From assembly GCA_021397835.1 (NCBI GenBank), contig JAJFZO010000566.1:4774001-4838000 (forward strand): a stretch of DNA of 64,000 bases, given 5' to 3'. Shown here in pieces: positions 10,610 through 22,661 of this stretch. The notes beneath the pieces were generated by a model. The model was given only the letters and a program-made list of their open reading frames with translations. It made no database searches and had not been told where the DNA came from. How positions within the stretch are numbered: position 1 is the stretch's first letter; every line of letters begins with the position of its first letter. The DNA is from Moringa oleifera (Eukaryota > Streptophyta > Magnoliopsida > Brassicales > Moringaceae). The translations under genes and the position numbers were made by a program.

Positions 10610-13189
10610 CCCTATTTATTTGGATGGTTGTGGTGGTGTTGTGGTTATTGGTACAGGATTAGTTTAGGTAGATGAAGGCTAGCTAGAAGTTCTGGGGGTT
10701 AAGGTACCAAAAGATGCATTCATTTTCTTGGCATTAAGACTGATAGGTGCCTTGCCAGTCTTAGAATTATGCCCCTATTAACTACAATTAGAACACTTAA
10801 CTAACTCATGTCTTAATTTGCTAGATATGTTAACTCTAGGGTCATTAGAATTTCTCATTCTATCTCTTTTTTTGGTCTTCCATGCCCTTCAAGGTTTTAG
10901 GAGTTTAAGCCTAGGCAATGACATTTTATCTCATCGTTTTTTGCCTGGAACAGAGTATATTAAGGGCTCATAGAATTTAAGATACATAGTTGTATTATAG
11001 TAAAGGTTTACATAATCCTCAGGTTACCTTATGCCATGTTGGATACAATAAATATCATGTTTACATGAGAGATCAGACAAATCACAATGCCTACATGCAC
11101 ATGTCATGGATATTATATTAGTAGTATACTATTTTTCCTCACAATGCACCTCATACAACCCTTCCCCACTCTAAGTTGCATTACAATTTGTTGCATTTAA
11201 CTTATATAACTCTAATTTTTATTGAATCTTAAGAGTTATCCTACCTCTATATCTCCTTATGTTATCCCTTTTAACTTGAAATCTCTGCATAAATTTTTCT
11301 CTAATTATTTTTATCATTGTCACTATTGATTTTTCTCTTGCATCTAAAATGTATGCATTGGAACTTTCTGTCAGCTTGTTAATAATTACATCATACTTGC
11401 ATTTACCAAAAAGAGTATGACTAGCCCATAGGTACCTATTTACCCATATCAAATAATTGTAAGCATTTACTGACCTCTCTTTAATGACAATCATCTTCTT
11501 CTTGAACTCTACATATGAATAGGTAGATGCAGCAACCCATAGTTTATGCTTCTAATCCTCTTCCTTCCATCCACGATCTTTAAAGGTAGCATGCAAATGT
11601 CAAACACATATTCTACATTATGCATTTGGCAGAATAGTATTGACAGCCTCCACCAACCTTGTCAATGCATTAATCAAGTGAGAAATCATGTCAGTAATAA
11701 AGTATAAATTAAAAAGAAATAAAATAAGAATGTAGACCTTTTTCTTATTAATGATGAATGTCCATCCATGCCTTTCAAATAGGCCAACATCTCTTAGCAA
11801 AGCTTCCAAAAATTGAATCCAAGATTCTTTATTCTCGCTCTCAATAACAATAAAAGGTACTGGATAAAGTTGTTGTTTGATCCTTAGCCATAACACTCAA
11901 TAATTGGCCACTATAAGGTCCTTTTAAGAAACAATCATTTAATCTAATAAAAGGTCTAACTCCATCTAAAAACCTTTTTTCACTCCATCTAATCCTATAT
12001 ACATCCTTTGAAATCTAAGTTTAAGGGGCAACATGGTCTTCAAAAAAATAAAATTTCCCCTGTTATGTTGTTTCAAAGCTTCACAACAATCCTAAAGATT
12101 TATGTACTGATCCTTAACAGCACCATTTATCACCTGTAGGGCTTATGATTTAGCTCTATATGTAGTAGCCCTAGTGATATCCGTATGATACTCTCTCATC
12201 ACTTCTTCCATTATAAGTTTCACCTTATAGTTATTATCATCTTTAACCCTCTCCACAAACTATTTACTCAACCAACTAAAAGTGACTTATTTGTTTTTGT
12301 AAGCTCTATCACAACTATGATTTATAGAATATATCTTTATTTGAAATGTGTCTTCTTCATCCAATTTAGTAGCATGTAGTCTCTATCCATATTTTTTTGT
12401 GCAGTAAACAGTGACTCTAGTTGTTATGTTCTAAAAGAATTTGATATTCCTTCCAGCATTCTTATTAAACTGTCTAACTGCCTTATTTAAAATTTATTTA
12501 ATGGAAAATAACATTCGTACCTTGAAAGTAAGGTGGTCCATATTCCTATAAAGGTCAGAGTGATCAAAGCTTGAAACTTCACACTCATCAGCACTTATAT
12601 GAATATCAATATCGTCACTAGCAACTTTTTCATCTCTGGGAAACTCAACCCCCTCCGCACTAGTAAAAACTCCACACTCAATGTTACACTCAACATTATT
12701 TCTCATTTCATGATCTATCCCAATCTCCATGAGATCATCATCTGACTCATTCTCAAATTGCTTTATCATATTGCCCCTTTCAAATGCATGATCATCATTC
12801 AAATCATCATTATCCATATGTATATTTAAAATTTTGGAACTTATTAAACTTATATCATGAGTACTGTCAACGTCAGCATTATTTGACACAACATAAAACT
12901 GTATTAGTTGTTTGCTTATCGTTTTATACTGATTTAAGATGTCCAATACATCTTTATTAAAACATAATAATGCAAAACTATCACTCACAATATTACTCAT
13001 TGGTGATAAGTAATAGATATTATTACTGTTTATGTAGCCATAACCCTTACACAAGCCTATTAAGTTAGAATAGCACACATAATTTAAATCCATAGGCTCA
13101 ATAGGGGTTTTTCTATCATTGACATACTCTTTAGGTTCCTCCTTCATTAATCCATCGTAAAACACCTTAAAATTTATATAATCCATCAT
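10610..13189 (-). pseudogene. MULE (MuDR-type) transposase, broken
   Basis: Reading leftward from the ATG near 13189 there is a PB1-like N-terminal domain ('YINFKVFYDGL...') followed by an acidic linker, open to 12494. Next comes 'NKAVRQFNKNAGRNIKF' and 'DTFQIKIYSINHSCDRAYKNK', the MuDR DNA-binding region, with stops. The DDE transposase core follows at 11618-11896 ('PFIVIESENKESWIQFLEALL...HGWTFI'). The frame 11219-11494 gives 'NKLTESSNAYILDAREK', the conserved block after the catalytic core. A SWIM zinc finger (CxC...CKH) lies near 11055-11110 and a CCHC knuckle ('KCSNC..GHNSKTG') near 10745-10800. The domain order is complete, so this was an autonomous element before it decayed. Confidence 0.85.
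12494..13189 (-). pseudogene. PB1-like N-terminal exon of the MULE transposase (largest open part)
   Basis: This is the longest surviving frame of the transposase, about 230 residues from the ATG near 13189. A PB1-like fold segment covers roughly the first 100 residues and includes 'GYINSNNIYYL', which matches the usual 'GY....IYY..P' pattern. An Asp/Glu-rich linker follows. The frame then runs out shortly before the MuDR DNA-binding region, which continues after stops. An upstream in-frame ATG at 13234 would add about 15 hydrophobic residues and is less likely. Confidence 0.7.
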
Positions 13190-13873
13190 TGTAAAAAAAC
13201 AACATAAAATAATATTAAAATAATAATGTAGCATTACCTAATCTCATAAAAAAACTAATCAATTTAAGTATCTTATGATATAAGCAATGTATAATTAAAA
13301 AGTTTTTACAAATTCCCAATCAACCTAAAGAAGTTCCACACATGATATTAAAAACCGATTTGAAATACACAAATTTATTGAATATTACGCATAAAGAGGG
13401 TTTCAACATTGAATTTATAAAATTCATAATTTTTTTTTGTTTTCTAAGGTTTCAAAATTGAATAATTTTAGTTTTTAAAATCCACCATCTGAATAGACCC
13501 GATGCATATTATATTCATCAAATAGGTGACAATGTTTTCGAAATCCACCATCAAATTATTAATAAAATAAAAAATAATAAAAATTGCTTAAATCAAATCT
13601 AAAAAATTTAATACTGCCTTGGTCGTGCGTCTTAAATCTTGATTTGTGAATTTTGTTAAGGGTGATAGAAACTTAAGGATGCATAAAATATCTTTAAGCT
13701 TGTTTGTGCGATTCTTCAGTTGTTTTGAAAAGAAATATAAAGAAAATCAGGAAAAATTTGTCGAAAAAATGGTGAATGTGAGTCAAGTGTATGGATTGTG
13801 AATGACTAAGGGCAATTAGGAGTTTGCAAAAATAACGTACACGTGACTACATTTAAATACGAATTGAGAAAAG

Positions 13874-14019
13874 CATGAAGTTAATACTAATAAGTTTTGT
13901 TGACGGAGGTCTAACATTGCAAATAACATGTTATGTGAGTCTTAATTTGATGCAATTTTTTAATGTAGATTTCAATTTGATATTACACCTAAAATATTGG
14001 TCCCTTTAGTGTAATTAAC
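13874..14019 (-). repeat. Right terminal inverted repeat of the MULE
   Basis: This is the reverse complement partner of 8254-8400. The segment 13235-13873 between the transposase start and this repeat is AT-rich, gene-free, and would have held the transposase promoter. Confidence 0.85.
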
Positions 14020-14560
14020 TATAACTTTTTTTAAGGGACAATTCAAATTAAAAATCTTATAAAATAAGTTTTGATCTGAAAATTTTCACAAATGTAAAAA
14101 AATATTTAAGCTACCATTACAAAAATAATTATATTTTTTTCAATACTAAAACTATTTTTATGAAATTTTTAAATTTTGGACAATGCGAAAATAATTTTTA
14201 TTCACTTTTTGAAGTTTTGATCGTGTAATTTTTTTAAAAAATATTTTTAACACTTAAAAAATTATAATTTTATAAAATCAAATTTTATTATATAAAATTT
14301 TTTAATTTAATTTACTCAATTAAAAAAATTAAAAGTACAAAACTACTTAAAAATTAAAAATTTGTATATAAAATTGCTCCAAAACATGCTAGAAATCTTT
14401 TATCAAGAAACGCAAGAACGGTGCAAAATTTATTTGACATTTATCCTTGTCTATATCACCCATTTATTTTTTCAAACTATATATATATATATATATTTAT
14501 TTAATGAGCTATAATAATTTTTTTTTGACATTAATAGGAAAGTTAGAGACTAAAATTTGC
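14020..14560. other. AT-rich spacer between the MULE and the PMEI array
   Basis: No gene was seen. It contains long A/T runs and an (AT)n microsatellite near 14479-14497. Some stretches resemble the AT-rich filler found between array units. Confidence 0.5.
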
Positions 14561-15775
14561 TAAAAATCAACTAAATACAAAAAAATTAAATGAAAACTCA
14601 TTTAATTTGGTTATCTCAAGCAATCACCAAGATTAATTTTGTATTATTGTCGCCATAATATGGTCTAGAACGAAACGCCATAACTATTTCAAGATTAATT
14701 TAAGCAAACAAGACAATAGTGAACAAACCTAATCAAAGTTGATTTGTTATGCCATATTTGGTGGGAATTTCTAAGTCACACAAAAATGTTATAATCAAAT
14801 CATCATTCGGTAAAAATAATCTATCCATTTAAGGACAAATGACCCAACGAAAACAAGTTATTGTATTGTTCAAAATGCAAATTTTAAGAATAAACTTGAA
14901 AGTTTGATTCTTTATAAAACTTTGATCAACTTATTAATTAATTCCTGATAAAATATAATAAATTTAATTGATTTGAATAAATATTCTCGTGTAGTTAAGT
15001 CTTAATATCTATAAATTAAAAGATAAATAAATCTCAATAGTTAATTGCCTTTGATTCAAATATCTTAAGAACTTATTTAAGTCTGAAAAAAAGTTCACAC
15101 TCATACTTGAAATGCTCAATATTTATTATTTTTATCTATTTACAAAATCTAAATTTTGGTGATTTCAATTAAATAACATTAATTGCCTGACAACCAAAGG
15201 ATATCATTTTTATTTTAAAGTCTTAATCGTCAGTTGCTAAAGGTTTTACTATGAAAGTTTTATTATTGATTATCTTAAATTTTTTTCTTATCACTTTCTA
15301 TTCATGATTTTTTTATTAAAGAAAATAGAATCAGCAACATGAATATAAAAGTTTTATGTTTTACTGACTTTTTTTTTTGAAAATTATCAACAATGTTTTT
15401 TAAATTTATTTTTATTGATATTTTTTAAAATAAAATCATCAGTTATGAGATGTATTCTAATTTTTTTAATAACATCTCTGATCACTTATTTTATGATGTA
15501 ACAAAATGAAAAAAAAAAGATAAAATATTCAAAAACACATTCAAATTTATTTTGCTTTAACATTAACGTCGTCATTTGGGTAAGTGTGAAATGCCTCTAT
15601 TTAATTAATTTATTTCACTCCCATGCAAGATTTCATATCCTTGACTACTAAAAAAGATCAAAAGATCATAAAATATCTAAAAATATATGAAAAAGATAAT
15701 TAACCAGAGAAAGAAATACTAGAATAGGAAAATAAATCTAGGTGTTTCCTTTCTTATCATATATATAATTATGCA

Positions 15776-15808
<33 letters not shown>

Positions 15809-15851
15809 CATTTTCCTTCATTTTCTTAACAAGTCTTTCTTGAGAAAGTGA
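14560..15851. other. Upstream flank of the first array relic
   Basis: Homology to the upstream flanks of the intact genes (for example 20680-22060) begins near 14640 and continues to the relic at 15852. It includes a promoter-like stretch ('aaataaatctaggtgttt') near 15731 and an (AT)n microsatellite at about 15782-15808. Confidence 0.7.
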
Positions 15852-16004
15852 CAACCTCCACCTTCCTTGCTTTCTTCTTTTTGCTTGGTTTCATAAGGTC
15901 TAACATTGTACAAGACAAGTAATATTAAGGTGCTGCAATTCACAATTTAGTTTGAATTGGTTGTGATTTTAGTTGCTTTTACCAAATTGGTATGTTCATA
16001 TGAT
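15852..16004 (+). pseudogene. PMEI-like relic with ATG loss and a large internal deletion
   Basis: It starts in the signal-peptide region ('ccttccttgctttcttcttt'), keeps the sequence corresponding to the signal end and 'VQDK', then jumps directly to the last coding bases ('gttgcttttaccaaattgg'). About 400 coding bases are missing, and the initiating ATG is also gone. A promoter-like flank precedes it. The same internal deletion is seen in the relic at 48212-48370. Confidence 0.75.
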
Positions 16005-16474
16005 AAATAATCTTAATAATGCTAATTTTCTTTGATTTCTTGGTGAATTTGAATACCTATATATGATATTAATTACTGACATCGACAATATTACATATAC
16101 TTTATGTGAGTTCTATAATTTTATTTATTAGAGATTATTCGATTCTTTATTTGGCTTCTTTAGGTTTTGAATTTGCTTTTTTTTTTTTTATTTCTTCATT
16201 GTGTGAGTTGTAGTCCAATGCCTTTAATTTCTTTATTTTTTTTAGTTTTAATTGATGTTAAAATGTCACACAAGACCATGAGCTAATTAAAATAGTCATT
16301 AAAATTTTTTTTATAATGACATAAAACATAATCATTAAATAAGTTTCTCTAGATTTATTTTGTTTTGATATCTAATCTTATCATTTTGGTTAAGTTTGGA
16401 ATGTTTCTATTTAATCAATTTACTTTACTGCCATATAAGATTGCATAATTTGAAAAAAAAAATCAAGAGACAAA

Positions 16475-16810
16475 ATTTGTTGAAAATATATGATATTAAA
16501 TAAAGTAAATCTAGGTGTTTGATTTTTTACCATATATAATTACAGTAAAAATTGCAAAAAATAAAATCAATCGCAGAGATAAAGGAATTATTCAAAATAT
16601 ATGATATTAAATAAAGTAAATCAAAGTGTTTGATTTGTTACCATATATAATTACGACAAGAAATTGCTAAAAAAAACGTGAATCACAGAGATAAAGAAAT
16701 TTCTAAAAATATATGATATTAAATAAAGTAAATCTAGGTGTTTGATTTTTTACCATATGTAATTACGCATGAACATTATGTCTATATTTTGATATGTATC
16801 TATATATATA
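16475..16810 (+). promoter_or_regulatory. Triplicated promoter module upstream of the 16884 pseudogene
   Basis: Three roughly 110-bp modules start near 16475, 16586 and 16697. Each holds 'atatgatattaaataaagta' and a 'gtgtttgatt..ttaccatat' block. A 'tatctatatatata' TATA-like stretch follows near 16797-16810. The layout is the same as in G1-G5, so the triplication predates the recent amplification. Confidence 0.6.
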
Positions 16811-16883
16811 AATACATATGTGATGTCATTTCCATATATTTTCCCAGCAAGTATTTCTCGAGAAAGTGACAAGGAGAAACAAG

Positions 16884-17426
16884 ATGAAGATTTCCTTCTT
16901 ATCCTTGATCTTCACCTTTTTTGTTTTCTTCTTTTTACTTCAATGTTTCGTAAGCTTTAGCATCATCTAAGACTCATGCCAAAAAGTTGCGAAAAGCAGT
17001 CCCAATGTGAAGTATGATTTTTGCGTTGCATCTCTTTCATCAAGTTTCGGAGGTCAAATAGCAACCCTAGAAGGATTAACAAGTATCGCTGTTGATCTAA
17101 CCATATCGAAAGCAACAAAGATCGGTGCATACGCATCGTGACTTTCTAAAACGCGAAAGTACAATGAGCCGACCAAAAATGCCTTGAAAGATTGCTCTAC
17201 TAGTTACTTGGATGCAAAGGCTTCACTAATCGAAGCTTCATCTGCTATTAAGGCTAAAGATTATGAAATGGCTAATATAAAGTTGAGTACTGCAATGGAT
17301 GGTTCATCTAACTGTGAAGGTGGTTTCAAGGAGACAGGAGGTGGACCATCTCCATTGACAAATGAAAATAAAATTTACTATGAGTTGGTGGCAATTCCTC
17401 TTATTTTTACCAATATGCTACATTGA
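16884..17426 (+). pseudogene. PMEI-like pseudogene with two nonsense mutations
   Basis: It has the same length as G1 (543 bases including the stop) and aligns without gaps. Codon 29 is TAA (16968-16970) where intact copies have CAA, and codon 86 is TGA (17139-17141) where intact copies have CGA. Both are C-to-T changes. The four fold cysteines are otherwise still encoded. The downstream stretch 17184-17426 stays open. It shares Lys in place of Asn at the 'SKATK' site with G1-G6, so it is nearer to them than to G7 or G8. Confidence 0.9.
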
Positions 17427-19325
17427 TGTCTTAAATAATTGCAATGATGGATTCTTGATGAATTCATATACCCATATGTGATATTACTAACATTGGCAAA
17501 TTTTCATATCATCCATGCGATTTCATAATTTAATTCAAGATTTACGCAACAAATGAAATCCTTGTCAAAATTGATTTACTACCTCATTTGGTGAGAAATT
17601 CTAATGTATACAAAAGATGATCTATCTATTTAAGTACAAATGACCTCTAAAAGAAGTTATTTACAGAATTCAAATTATTAATTAAGATAAACTTAAAAAT
17701 TTAATTTTTTATAAAACTATATATGATAAAGTCAATGAAATCTTAATGAGACATAATCAATTAATTGATTGAAATAAACATTTTCATATAGTCAAGTGTT
17801 TATATTAATAAATTAAAAAATAAACAAAAGATTGTATTATCAAACAGTCTGAGTTTGATGTTTGTAACGAAGAATATAGGGTACTTTCTAACCAAGTTGT
17901 TTTCTACAAGCTCAATACTGACTTGAGCTCCCTCTTTTTTGTTGGTCTTTATTCACTCAATGAGAATATAATTGAAGGCGATTCAAGAGGCAAGTCATCA
18001 AGGCATGCAGGGCTCACTTCCAAGTTAAGCACTATTGAGCTCTAATTGATTTTTATTAATATATATTTTAAAATTGATAAGTACTTATTTAAATGTTTTA
18101 AAAGAAGGTCTAGCATCAAGTTTAAGTATTTTAATATGGTTTATTTATTGTATTGAAAAAAAAAAAGGGTGGATCTCATAGAAGTGGCAAAGCGTTCATT
18201 TTATTTGAATTTTTTAAAAATTTTTAAATATTAAAAATTACATGAAATGTGATAGTAATACTGATTATCTTTTTATATATATTTTAGATTTCAACTCTAT
18301 TTTCATATTTCTTCTTCAATTACATCGAAAATTATTAGAAAAAAGTTAATTCAACAATAATTTTAATTTTAAAATCCATATAATGTTAGTCGTCTATATC
18401 TATTTGGCGAATTAATTTTTTTTAAAAATTTATAAATAAAAATAAAAGACCACTTCAAATCTCAAATCTTTTTAACAAACAAACTATTTTTTAAATGCAT
18501 AAATTATTTATAAAATATTATTAATAATAAGTGCAATAGTTATTAGAGTAGAAGGAATTTTTTAAAATTAAAACTAATAAAACTTATGTTTAATTATATT
18601 AAAAAATTAAATAAACTAGTCATTTTATCAATTGAAAAAAATATCAAAATTTAATATCAAAATGAATTATTGAATTTATATTTTAAAAATTTTTTACATA
18701 AAATATTATATTTTTATGTAAAAATATTTAAAAGTTATATTAATTTACTTTACCTAAAGCTCATTTAACCTTGAGCCAATCTTGAATAATCAAATACTTA
18801 TGCTCAATTTGTATTGTTTTTATAGATTTTACAAGCACGCTACCTCATGAATTAATTTTTAATTTATGTACATATATTATGTCTTCATCCAATTTGTAAA
18901 ATCTTGATTAGTTAGTTATTTCACAATATAACAAAAAAGATAAAATGTTTTAAAATATCTATAGATTGATTTTGCTTAAACAATTAATCTTGTCATTTGG
19001 GTTCCTAGCAAATGGCTCTACCCGATTTATTTTACTAAAACCAATGATTTTATCTTTGAGAATATATTAATTAGACGCACTTAATTAGTAACACATTTTT
19101 TTGATCTCTTGGTTGCATGATTTGTAGCCAAAATTTTTTAATTTCTTTAATTTTTTTGCTTTAATTTATATGAAAATGTAACACAAGACCATGAGCTAAT
19201 TAAAATAGTCACTAAAATTTTTTTATGATGGCATCAAAAATAATCATTAAATAAGCATCCCTAATTTTTATAATAAAATAGAGATTATGGTCGAGTCGGC
19301 TTAAGACATAGGTTATTATTTTTTA

Positions 19326-19867
19326 GGGTAAATGTCATTTAAAACCTTAAAATTTACCCTATCTCTCCAATCAAACCTTTACTTTTAAAAAGTATCCAAA
19401 CAAGTCTTAACATTTTAATTTTGTTAAAATTGAACCTCGTTGAAAAATTTAAATATTAAAAATATTCAAATTAGAGAGATTTTACAACGAATTTTGACTT
19501 ATAATTTTTTATGGATGTAATAAAATATTTAAGCTATCATTATAAAAAAATTCAAAAATTTTTAAGTACTAAAAATATTTTTCTTAAAAAATATACCATC
19601 AAAAATTTAAAAAATTCATAAAAAATAGTGAATTAGTTAAAAAAATTTTCAAATTTGAGGAATAACATTAAAATAAAGTGTCAAATCTATTTGATAAGTT
19701 TTTAGTCATTTTTGACAAGGAAAAGCTTATTAATTTTTTATAATTATTTTGAGTCAGGTTTAATTTGGACAAAATTAATAAATTAGGGTCTGTTTGGATA
19801 CAGTTTAAAAGTCAATGTTTGATTGGAGAGAGAGCGTTAAACTCAAGGTTTTAAATGATATTTACCC
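19326..19867. mobile_element. 542-bp MITE (Mutator-type) with 9-bp target duplication
   Basis: Terminal inverted repeats of about 23 bases, starting GGGTAAAT and running on to CATTTAAAACCTT, match at the two ends with a single difference. The element is flanked by perfect 9-bp direct repeats TATTTTTTA at 19317-19325 and 19868-19876. The equivalent place in every other unit (for example about 24560) lacks it. A 9-bp duplication is typical of Mutator-type elements. There is no coding capacity. Confidence 0.9.
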
Positions 19868-21707
19868 TATTTTTTACTTTCAAAAATAATGATTTGACTT
19901 ACTTTTGGCTTTTAGAAACGACTAATTATATCAAAGGAGCATACATTTTGTATAAGCTTTCAATTTATGTTTCGAACTTCAATATAGTTGAATTTTACAT
20001 TTTATTTGATTTTTTAATTTAATTTATATTTAATAAAAACTTAAAAATTAAAAATACTCAAATCGAAGAATTTATATAACAAATTTTGATTTAAAATTTT
20101 AAATAGATGTAAAAAAAGACATTTAAGCTATCATCATTAAAAATTTTAAATTCTTTGAAGCTGATATTTTTTTTAAAAAAATTTAATTACACCATTCAAT
20201 GTTTGAAAATTTTATTAAAAAATAGATTGTGATTTTAAGAATATTCAAAACTAAGCTATGGATTCAAAATAAAATGTAGAATTAATTTTTGTCATTTTCT
20301 AGACATTTTAACTATGAAAATAGGCTTAACTTTTTATATTTGGTTTGAAGTAAAATTTACTTTAGATCAAATTAATATTTTGAGAGTAAAATTGAACCAA
20401 ATAGTAGTTCAGGGTTCAAATTAAATAACACTTTAAGATTACAATTCTTTTTATGTTTACCTAAATATCAAATTATAACAAAAATATAAATGATTTAAGT
20501 GTAAAATAATATATTGCATATCGTACTTATCAAAATAAATTTGTGTGCACACGCGCAAAAGTAAAAATCTTTTCGTACAACAAATTTTGTCAAATGGAAC
20601 TTTCACATTTCAAGATTTACACAAAACAAAAACAAAAAAACAAAGTATCTAATTTTGTCGGATTAATATTTAATCTATTATCACCATGATCTGATCTTGA
20701 ATGGAATTTTCACATTTCAAGATTTACACAAAACAAAAAAACTGTAATAAAATAAAATCTAATTAAAGTTGATTTGCTACATCATTTGATGAGAATTTCA
20801 AACATAGACAAAGATGTCACAACAAAATTATGATGGGATAAAATTAATTTATCTATTTAGGCAAATATAACTTAATAAAAGGAGTTGTTTTACATAGTTC
20901 AAAATGTTAATTAAGGATAAACTTGAAAATTTACTTTTATAACAAGATCAATTAATTCTTAATAAAACATAATCAATTCAGTTGATTAAAATAAATATTT
21001 TCCTATGATCAAGTCTTTATATTTATCAATTTAAAAATAGATAAATATTAATATAATTCTTTTCTGTTCACGTATTTTAAATAAAAACATATCATTGTTA
21101 ACGTAAGGGAATATCTACCCTAAATCGGCCTAAGTATTAAGCCCATAATTTATTCGACCAATGATACTAGATTGGATATTGAGTTCAACCCATTCTGGCT
21201 CTATTACATTGATTACGTCCATTTGACCAGATAATTCCCAAAATATAAAAAGATTCTTGAATCTATGTATAGGATCAAACATTATACTTTCAGTTGTTAG
21301 TTCTTTTAAAATATCTTTTTCATCACTTTTTATTGACAGCGTTTTCAAAATCAACAACATAAATACAAAAATTTTATATTGTGTTGAATAATTTTTTTGG
21401 TAGAATTGTCTACTATGATCTTTTGATTTGTTTTTATTAATGATGTTTTTCGTAAAAATAGTCAACTATAAGATGTGTTTTAATATTTTGCATAATAATG
21501 TCTCGTGATTATTCATTTGTTTTATGATGTAACAACAAAAGAAAAACAAACACAAAATGTTCAAAAACACCCCTACATTTACTTTGCTTTGACGTCCAAT
21601 TCTTATCATTTTGGTTAAGTTTGGAATGCTTCTATTTAAGTAATTTATTTTATTGGCATACAAGATGGCATAATTTGACTACTAAAACAAAAATCAAGAG
21701 ATAAAAA

Positions 21708-22045
21708 ATTGCTAAAAAATATATGATATTAAATAAAGTAAATCTAGGCGTTTGATTTTTTACCATATATAATTACGGGAAGAAATGGCTAAAAATAATG
21801 TCAATCGCGAAGATAAAGAAATTGCTAAAAATATATGACACTAAATAAAGTAAATCAAAGTGTTTGACTTGTTACCGTATATAATTACGGTAAGAAATTG
21901 CTAAAAAAAATTGTAAATCGCAGAGGGAAAAAAATTGCTAAAAATATATGATATTAAATAAAGTAAATCTAGGTGTTTGATTTTTCATCATATGTAATTA
22001 CACATTAACATTATGCCTATATTTTGATATGTATCTATATATATA
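21708..22045 (+). promoter_or_regulatory. G1 promoter: three 113-bp modules and a TATA box
   Basis: The word 'attgctaaaa' starts modules at 21708, 21821 and 21934, exactly 113 bases apart. Each continues with 'atatatgatattaaataaag' or a close variant. The middle module carries an inverted repeat TTACCGT/ACGGTAA (21872-21878 and 21887-21893). TATATATATA at 22036-22045 lies about 75 bases before the ATG and is the likely TATA box. Confidence 0.65.
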
Positions 22046-22118
22046 GATGCATATGTGATGTCATTTTCAAACATTTTCTCGACAAGTATTTCCCGAGAAC
22101 GTGACAAGGAGAAACAAG

Positions 22119-22661
22119 ATGAAGATTTCCTTCTCATCCTTGATCTTCACCTTTCTTGTTTTCTTCTTTTCACTTCAATGTTTCGTAAGCTCTAGCATCA
22201 TCCAAGATTCATGCCAACAAGCGGCGAAAAGCAGTCCCAATGTGAAGTATGATTTTTGCGTTGCATCTCTTTCATCAAGTTTCGGTGGTCAAACAGCAAC
22301 CCTAGAAGGATTAACAAGTATCGCTGTTGATCTAACCATATCGAAAGCAACAAAGATCGGTGCATACGCATCGCGACTTTCTAAAAAGCGAAAGTACAAC
22401 GAGCCGACCAAAAATGCCTTGAAAGATTGCTCTACTAGTTACTCGGATGCAAAGGCTTCACTAACCGAAGCTTCATCTGCTATTAAGGCTAAAGCTTACG
22501 GAACGGCTAATATAAAGTTGAGTGCTGCAATGGATGCTTCATCTAACTGTGAAGGTGGTTTCAAGGAGGCAGGAGGTGGATCGTCTCCGTTGACAAATGA
22601 AAATAAATTTTACTATGAATCGATTGCGATTCCTCTTGCTTTTACCAATATGTTACATTGA
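22119..22661 (+). CDS. G1: secreted PMEI-fold protein (putative invertase inhibitor, Pla a 1-like)
   Basis: It encodes 180 residues with no intron. The chosen start is the ATG at 22119; the frame stays open six codons further upstream, but only to a GTG. Residues 1-25 are a strongly hydrophobic signal peptide (MKISFSSLIFTFLVFFFSLQ...). The mature part has the four cysteines of the plant invertase/pectin methylesterase inhibitor domain at 32, 47, 104 and 144. The first pair forms the N-terminal hairpin ('DSC...VKYDFC') and the second pins the helical bundle ('LKDC...SSNCEGGFKE'). Known members bind invertases or pectin methylesterases in the wall or vacuole; which one this binds cannot be told. 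A basic patch SKKRKY (88-93) is unlike G7 or G8. Confidence 0.92.
   Translation: MKISFSSLIFTFLVFFFSLQCFVSSSIIQDSCQQAAKSSPNVKYDFCVASLSSSFGGQTATLEGLTSIAVDLTISKATKIGAYASRLSKKRKYNEPTKNALKDCSTSYSDAKASLTEASSAIKAKAYGTANIKLSAAMDASSNCEGGFKEAGGGSSPLTNENKFYYESIAIPLAFTNMLH

Larger units (their letters stand above)
8254..14019 (-). mobile_element. Degenerate Mutator-like (MULE) DNA transposon
   Basis: Two long inverted repeats (8254-8400 and 13874-14019) enclose a - strand gene with MULE transposase features, giving an element of about 5.77 kb. The outermost bases are GTTAATTA on the left and TAATTAAC on the right. A convincing 9-bp target-site duplication was not found; T-rich flanks make this hard to judge. 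The transposase has many stops, so the copy is not autonomous. Confidence 0.85.
17427..22118. other. Spacer between the 16884 pseudogene and G1
   Basis: This is the diverged homologue of the later 4.1-kb spacers. It contains a relic of the short frame described at 23061 (here about 17850-18045), a 542-bp MITE at 19326-19867, and the upstream flank of G1. From about 19900 onward it becomes nearly identical to the other units. A - strand frame at 21130-21465 is open here and shortened in later units; it shows no known family. Confidence 0.7.

Noticed and set aside
21130..21465. - strand frame of 111 codons with relatives at 25930, 30618, 35307, 39996 and 55043
   Set aside because: It recurs only because the whole unit is duplicated. 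It is shortened by stops in other units, lies in AT-rich sequence, and shows no family motif.
22101..22118. Extension of G1 upstream to a GTG at 22101 (same in G2-G4, G6 and G7)
   Set aside because: GTG is not a usual plant start, and the ATG six codons later begins a typical signal peptide. The same reasoning moves G5 to 40874 and G9 to 62586.
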